Origin: Anthopleura xanthogrammica
Lineage: Eukaryota > Cnidaria > Anthozoa > Actiniaria > Actiniidae
Reading direction: 5' to 3'
NCBI GenBank assembly: GCA_964019055.1
Contig: OZ025214.1
Location: forward strand, 9,486,858-9,550,857
DNA length: 64,000 nucleotides
Numbering within the stretch: the stretch's first letter is position 1; each line of letters begins with the position of its first letter. A program made the position numbers and the translations under genes. The notes beneath the pieces are model-generated. The model was not told the DNA's origin. It ran no database searches and saw only the letters and a program-made list of their open reading frames with translations. This document shows positions 59,269 through 64,000 of this stretch, piece after piece.

Positions 59269-59605
59269 AGGGGCGGATCCAGGGGGTGCCCCGCCCCTTT
59301 TTGCAAATTAAGGCCTGATAATAAGTATAGTGGCTGGTTTTATTTTGAACTTGTTGCTTGAATCACCTAACAACTATTTTCCAGATGTGATTTATTCCCA
59401 TTATACTACAGATGCATATTGTGCATGTATGATTTGCCAAAAGAATAAATGATTCATTGTTTGAATAATTATCCTTTCGTGGTGAATTGACTAATTTCAT
59501 TTCAAAGTTATATATGATATAACATTCACATGATCTGCATAATTAAAACAGACAAACAGAATCTATTAGGCGCACCCCCCTTTCAAAATCTCTGGATCCG
59601 CCCCT
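59269..59605. mobile_element. MITE with AGGGGCGGATCCAGG ends (copy 2)
   Basis: AGGGGCGGATCCAGGGGGTG at the left and CTCTGGATCCGCCCCT at the right, with further inner complementarity (GCGCACCCCCCTTT). Same family as 30,806-30,994, nearly twice as long. Confidence 0.7.
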
Positions 59606-60311
59606 TATGTTGTTTGCTTTTATTTCATTTATGCATTTATAAAGACTGCAATGTGGATAAACATTAATCTTGGGATTATAATAATTATCATAATATATGA
59701 TAATAGGATAATTTATTGTCAAGTAGAGTGAACGCAATTAAACTGTGAAAATGTATTATTTTGATTTCTTGCCACAGTAGAGTACAACTGTGAAACTGGA
59801 GTATTTTTTAATTTGCACAAATTTGTACAAAATAGAAATTTGCATTTCATGGATTATTGTTGTATTTCATTGCAGTCAAATATATTGAATGTAATATCTT
59901 TTGTCATTAGTTCTTTCATTTGTTACAGTTTATAGCCAAAACACCCAGGGTGCCAGAAGTTTGTCCGATTTACTATTATTGTATGTGCCCGCTCAAGTTC
60001 ATAGAGCTCAGTCAATAATAAATGTAAACAATTTTGATATTAATTATATCCATTTTGAAATCACTAGCAAATCCTGCAATCTGATTGTTTCTCAGCAGTG
60101 CGATTTATTCACGAATCGCACCATTTTGAGTTTTACAGTTGATTTCGTAAAACTTCGGCCTCTAAGTTCCCGAAGTTCGTTCGGAAGTTCATAACTTGTT
60201 TCCGAAGTATGCAAATTTTTACGAAGTTCCCGGTGAACATTCGAACTTCGTCGTGAACTTCGTAACGAACTTTGGAACGAAATTGCGAAGTTCATTTTGA
60301 GCGCGAGCAAG

Positions 60312-61845
60312 ATGTCTTCACCTCAATGGACTGATGAACTAAGTAAGTGGATGATGTCCTGGATGTCAGACCAACTGGATGAAGAGACATTTTCCTTGGT
60401 ATATGGTACTTTAAAGGCAAACCAATTTACTACAAGACTTAAAATCAAACTGATCAGCGATGATCAAGTTATGCTCATGTTTCCAAACGCATCACTTGGA
60501 ACGAAAGCAGTTATAAAATATCAAATTCAACTTCTAAGAGACGAGTCTCCACTTCCAACTAAAACAAAGGTTTCAAAAGCTAAGTCCACTGTCACTGAAG
60601 CAGCAGGCAAAGAAAAGCCAGCTAAAAAGGTTAGTATACTCAGGATTTTAATATAATCCAGAATCATTTTGGCGCCAATTCAAGGCACGCTGTTTATCAA
60701 AACTAATGTGTTTATTTTCGTTTTGACAGAACGTTTTGAAAGCCTTACAATACGAAGAACAAAAATTGACGGATAAAATCAGAAAGGCCAAAGATGAACT
60801 ACAAGAATTTGACATAAATATAGAGTCGATGGACATAACAGTGAAAGAGCCGCCGAACTTAGGAACACGTAGGACTGTTTGCGGTAATTGCCACCACCGT
60901 GGCCACCGAAACCAAAGCACAAACGCTTGTAAGTACGACAAATGCACAGATTACACCTACTGTGGCATACGTGATAAGCACCCCGAGTATTTTAGCAGAT
61001 TAAACTCGCTTAAAACAGAAAGAAAAAAGAAGAAAGATTTAATAAATGAGCTAGAGAACGAAGTCAAGTCCATGAATCAATTTTCAAGCAGTAGCGAACA
61101 TCAATTTATAAAGAGCTTAACGCCGAGGCTATACAAAGTCGATAACAACTACAGAACAAACAAGCCTAAACTCATGCGAGATGTTCGTATGATAAGAGAG
61201 CACCTTGGCGGCAAAATTCCTCCCGAGACAACAAACGACGAGGAGCAGCTGAGGTTACTTATTAGTAAATGCAAAAAAGGTCTCTCTCTTCATGATCATG
61301 AGGACTCGGACTCAGAGCTATCTGACTCGTCGACATCATCTGAAAGCAGCGTAGAAGATCGAAAGAGGAAAAAGCACAAGAAAAAGGCGAAGAGAAAGAA
61401 GAAAAGTAAGGGACAACATCGTGATAAATCTAGTTTTCTAGATTCACCTGTTAAAGTAGCGCCTAACAAGTTCCCCAGCTCTACTAGTACAACAAATACA
61501 GCGTCAACTGATAATGGTAACAGTTATCCACCATACATGAATTATTATAGCCCATTTCTTGGTTATGGAATGGGAACAAATAACCCAGCGGTAAATAGTT
61601 TGAATAATAATCCTTATAATCAGTTTCCAAATCAACCTTTTCAGATGCCGACTGCTATATACCAGCATTATACACCCCCATTCCAGCATAGTATTCTGCC
61701 TGTTGCTTCTTTAAATACTACTAATATTCATCAGGTTTCCTTGGGGCAGGGATCACCCAACTCAAAAAATAAATTAGAATGTCCAAACTCGCAGTTTGGC
61801 AATCTGGACACATTAGCCACAGCGGCAGATATGGTTGAGGATTAG
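60312..61845 (+). CDS. Zinc-knuckle coiled-coil protein carried by the DNA transposon
   Basis: Exon 1 (60,312-60,629, start MSSPQWTDELSKWMM) joins exon 2 (60,730-61,845) in phase 0 across a GTTAGT...ACAG intron, giving 477 residues. The N-terminus is a small unclassified domain. A charged helical stretch follows, then CGNCHHRGH and CKYDKC, a Cys/His cluster of zinc-knuckle type (about residues 162-190), a Lys/Glu coiled coil, a Ser/Asp-rich segment, a Lys-rich basic block (DRKRKKHKKKAKRKKKS) that would serve as nuclear signal, and an Asn/Pro/Tyr-rich tail. The frame is intact. It lies head-to-head inside the same inverted repeats as the transposase, so an accessory DNA- or RNA-binding role in transposition is my inference. 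I know no named family for it. Confidence 0.8.
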
Positions 61846-62889
61846 TAAATTAGCAAACTACTAGTAGCATGTTTTAACAATGTACATATTTTCTTGTGAG
61901 TGGTTTTATTTAACCCTTGAAAATTTATAGCAAAATCATCAAAAATATTTTATACATCTTTCGTGTTTCTTGCTCCTTATCGCAATATCTTCTTTTTTCT
62001 GATACTTGAATTAGGCCGAAAATATTTTGTCTTTATTATTTTATTCCGGCTTTGCGTAAAGCTACAGTTGATGGTAAGCCATTTTTTTCTTTCACGGTTA
62101 AAAAAAATCACTTAACGTTATACAAAAGTTGTGTTTTCTTGTGTTGCCTGTCATGGGCTAGTTTGTTCACATTATCATAAGATGACGCATAATTAGCTAC
62201 GACTGACGGTATCTTGAAATATTAGAGAGTGAAAACACTAAATACCAAGTGCAGTCGCTCCCAGTAGACTTTGTTTTTATTGTTTAATTGCAACTCAGTT
62301 TTGCACAATTGATCTAAATAACTTAAACCATTATCTTGTTTATAAAATACTAGTCACGAGTCACTAGTCTGATTGTTCATATTTTATTGCTCCCATCAGA
62401 GTTACTAACTCTGCTCCCATATTATGATAAAACAATTTGATTTACTGTAAAACTCAACTTTAATTATTTGCTATTAACATGTTTTTACAGTTTGTAAAAC
62501 GATTTTATTTAATGAATGTTGTAATAAACTTGATGATAAAAAAACATGGGTGTTTTGATGTCTAGACTTTGACAATCTGCTAATGGTGAGAAAATGATCA
62601 AACTAATTAACTGGTGAGAAAATGAACTAATTAACTTGTAGATTTCACATCAGATGTTGTTATGAATATAAAAAACACTACACTTTCCTTTGGTATTAAC
62701 AACAAACTTTTTACGGTTAAAGTGTATAACTATTTGAACTGATACTCATGAGTAGTATGGTAGACAAGTTTTTAAAAATCAAAATTTGAATGACAGCTTC
62801 AAAACTAATTTCAAATTGTTTTGACTTATTTTCGAGTTGAGGAACTAGTAATTTCTTTGTGATACGCATATGTTTTTCCCGGGGGGAAG
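61846..62889. other. Convergent intergenic region of the DNA transposon
   Basis: AT-rich spacer between the stops of the two transposon genes. ATAAACTTGATGATAAAAAA near 62,524 could be the polyadenylation site of the plus-strand gene. Nothing else is recognisable. Confidence 0.4.
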
Positions 62890-63906
62890 CTAGAGATAAC
62901 CACAATGCCTGAAGAAGTTCCTTGACATGCCAGGAGTGACCCTGCTCAAACCATCATATATTGCAATTTCTGTGTGATTTTCCGCTAATTCAGTATTCCT
63001 ACGTAGCCACCCTTTCAGCACTCTAAAGCAATATTCACATGGATTGTACACTGGGTGATATGGAGGTAGATATAGTAAATTGCATCCGTTTAGAGCAAGC
63101 ATATTTCTTAACACTGGTTCCACTAGCCTCGCGTGATGAAATCCGCAATTGTCCATAATAATAAAGTCATCTTGTTTCAGTACAGGATTACCTAATATGT
63201 CTAGTTCTTCCAAGGCTTCGGCAAAAAAGTTAAGTAATTCTAAACCGTTAGAAGGTCCTTGAATGATATTCATATGATCAACTCCAAATAAACTGTGGAG
63301 TAAGTTTACAGTAAACGTGGCGTTCGAGGCGTATCTCTGCACTTCAATGGCAGGCTTGCCAACTGGCGCGTGGCCGTAATGTCGATTTCCCGTAGTTTTT
63401 ATTACAGACGATTCATCAAAGAAGTGCATTCTTGTCGGATCTATTGACACAATAGCAGATAAATACTGTATTAATCTTTGTTGACAGTCGTTTGTTAATG
63501 ATTCTCTTGGAACAACAGTTAGTCGTTTCAAAGAATATCCAAGATCTTCACGAATCGATCGGGAAATTGAAGAAGCGGAAGGGGTATTTTGAACCAAACA
63601 AACTTGGTTTTCGACCAATTTTCGTTGTATTTCCCTGGCTGTTGTACTTGGCTTTCTCTGCTTACAGTATTCTGTGTAAACAACAACATCATCGGTGCAT
63701 ACTGTTCGCGTATTGTTTCCTCCCGTCGCCCTGTTGCAATTTCTGCGCTTGACAAAGTTATCAATAATGCCCCAAATGGTACTCTTCGCTACTTTCAAAT
63801 CTCTTGCAATTTGATTTTGAGTGGTACCGTTCAACCATCTCTCAACTATTTCTTCGCGAACTTTTGCTGGAATTGCTTGACCCTGTTTTATAAAGGAATT
63901 GGCCAT
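62890..63906 (-). CDS. Intact IS630/Tc1/mariner-type DDE transposase
   Basis: The 338-residue frame is complete. Residues 10-55 form a helix-turn-helix (VERWLNGTTQNQIARDLKVA then KSTIWGIIDNF), which would bind the inverted repeats. The catalytic triad is Asp164 (MHFFDESS), Asp252 (IIMDNCGFHH) and Glu291 (YLPPYHPVYNPCE), with 38 residues between the last two by my count. The layout is the DDE_3 / IS630-like fold; the enzyme would cut and paste the surrounding element in the nucleus. Length is typical (330-350). The start ATG at 63,906 lies just inside the right inverted repeat. No frameshift or stop is present, so the element may be recently active. Confidence 0.92.
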   Translation of the reverse strand: MANSFIKQGQAIPAKVREEIVERWLNGTTQNQIARDLKVAKSTIWGIIDNFVKRRNCNRATGGNNTRTVCTDDVVVYTEYCKQRKPSTTAREIQRKLVENQVCLVQNTPSASSISRSIREDLGYSLKRLTVVPRESLTNDCQQRLIQYLSAIVSIDPTRMHFFDESSVIKTTGNRHYGHAPVGKPAIEVQRYASNATFTVNLLHSLFGVDHMNIIQGPSNGLELLNFFAEALEELDILGNPVLKQDDFIIMDNCGFHHARLVEPVLRNMLALNGCNLLYLPPYHPVYNPCEYCFRVLKGWLRRNTELAENHTEIAIYDGLSRVTPGMSRNFFRHCGYL

Positions 63907-64000
63907 GAAATGTACGTATGGGGTACGTATATTTCAGTTTTCGCGCTCAAAATAAACTTCGCAACTTCGTTCCAAAGTTCGTTACGAAGTTCACGACGAA

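Larger units (their letters stand above)
60145..64000. mobile_element. Two-gene DNA transposon with GAAGTTC-rich terminal inverted repeats
   Basis: Positions 60,247-60,306 and 63,941-64,000 are inverted repeats matching at 58 of 60 bases; the right repeat runs off the window. Outside the left one, GAAGTTC and GAACTTC motifs continue to about 60,150, so the true repeat is probably longer. Between the repeats are two convergent genes: a spliced zinc-knuckle protein (plus) and an intact DDE transposase (minus). Each starts within about 40 bases of the inner end of a repeat, so the repeats could also hold the promoters. The outer left end and the target duplication cannot be fixed from this window. 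Confidence 0.85.

Overview
This is a eukaryotic, AT-rich, intron-bearing window that is very dense in mobile DNA. Canonical GT-AG introns, an L2/CR1-type retrotransposon, tRNA-derived SINEs, a DM-domain exon and many fold-back MITEs point to an invertebrate animal. The repeat style and the KMT5A-like SET plus recombinase gene family suggest a cnidarian, probably an anthozoan. That assignment is inference; no species marker is visible.

Positions 1-28,097 form one large inverted-repeat structure. A roughly 2.1-kb arm at the right (25,993-28,097) is repeated in inverse orientation at the left (1-6,612). The left arm is longer because it holds two nested insertions: an almost complete L2/CR1-like non-LTR retrotransposon (about 294-3,897, one nonsense codon) and a 0.93-kb insertion (4,742-5,669) flanked by a 9-bp near-duplication. 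The right arm preserves the empty site for both. Between the arms lie a TG-microsatellite-linked element carrying GTCCCCA motifs, the 3' tail of another retrotransposon, a fold-back MITE, and a 15.5-kb array (about 9,900-25,480). The array has 24 copies of a 350-400-bp spacer, each followed by a variable number of 18-22-bp GGTCCCCAG units. It has a clear higher-order history, with nested duplications of 1,119, 1,797 and 3,812 bp. No gene is credible between the arms.

From 30.6 to 47.4 kb, one plus-strand gene can be assembled exon by exon with consistent phases. It encodes an N-terminal KMT5A-like SET domain, then a 20-fold tandem array of a 48-nt phase-1 mini-exon (173-bp exon plus intron unit), many short acidic, Ser- and Lys-rich exons, two zinc fingers, a tyrosine-recombinase-like core and a conserved Cys-containing C-terminus. 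The recombinase core breaks off after its second Arg box, inside a GAA tract, with a frame change. Introns carry SINEs, MITEs, poly-G and a CCAACCCA microsatellite.

From 48 to 58 kb lie a second GTCCCCA/TG element, a decayed IS630/Tc1-type transposase (minus strand), a DM-domain zinc-finger exon with a frameshift, a cluster of long palindromes, and a two-exon DUF3987-like P-loop ATPase pseudogene with one internal stop. From about 60.1 kb to beyond the window end is a two-gene DNA transposon. Its 60-bp inverted repeats match at 58 of 60 positions and enclose a spliced zinc-knuckle protein (plus) and an intact IS630/Tc1/mariner-like DDE transposase (minus, D-D-38-E by count).
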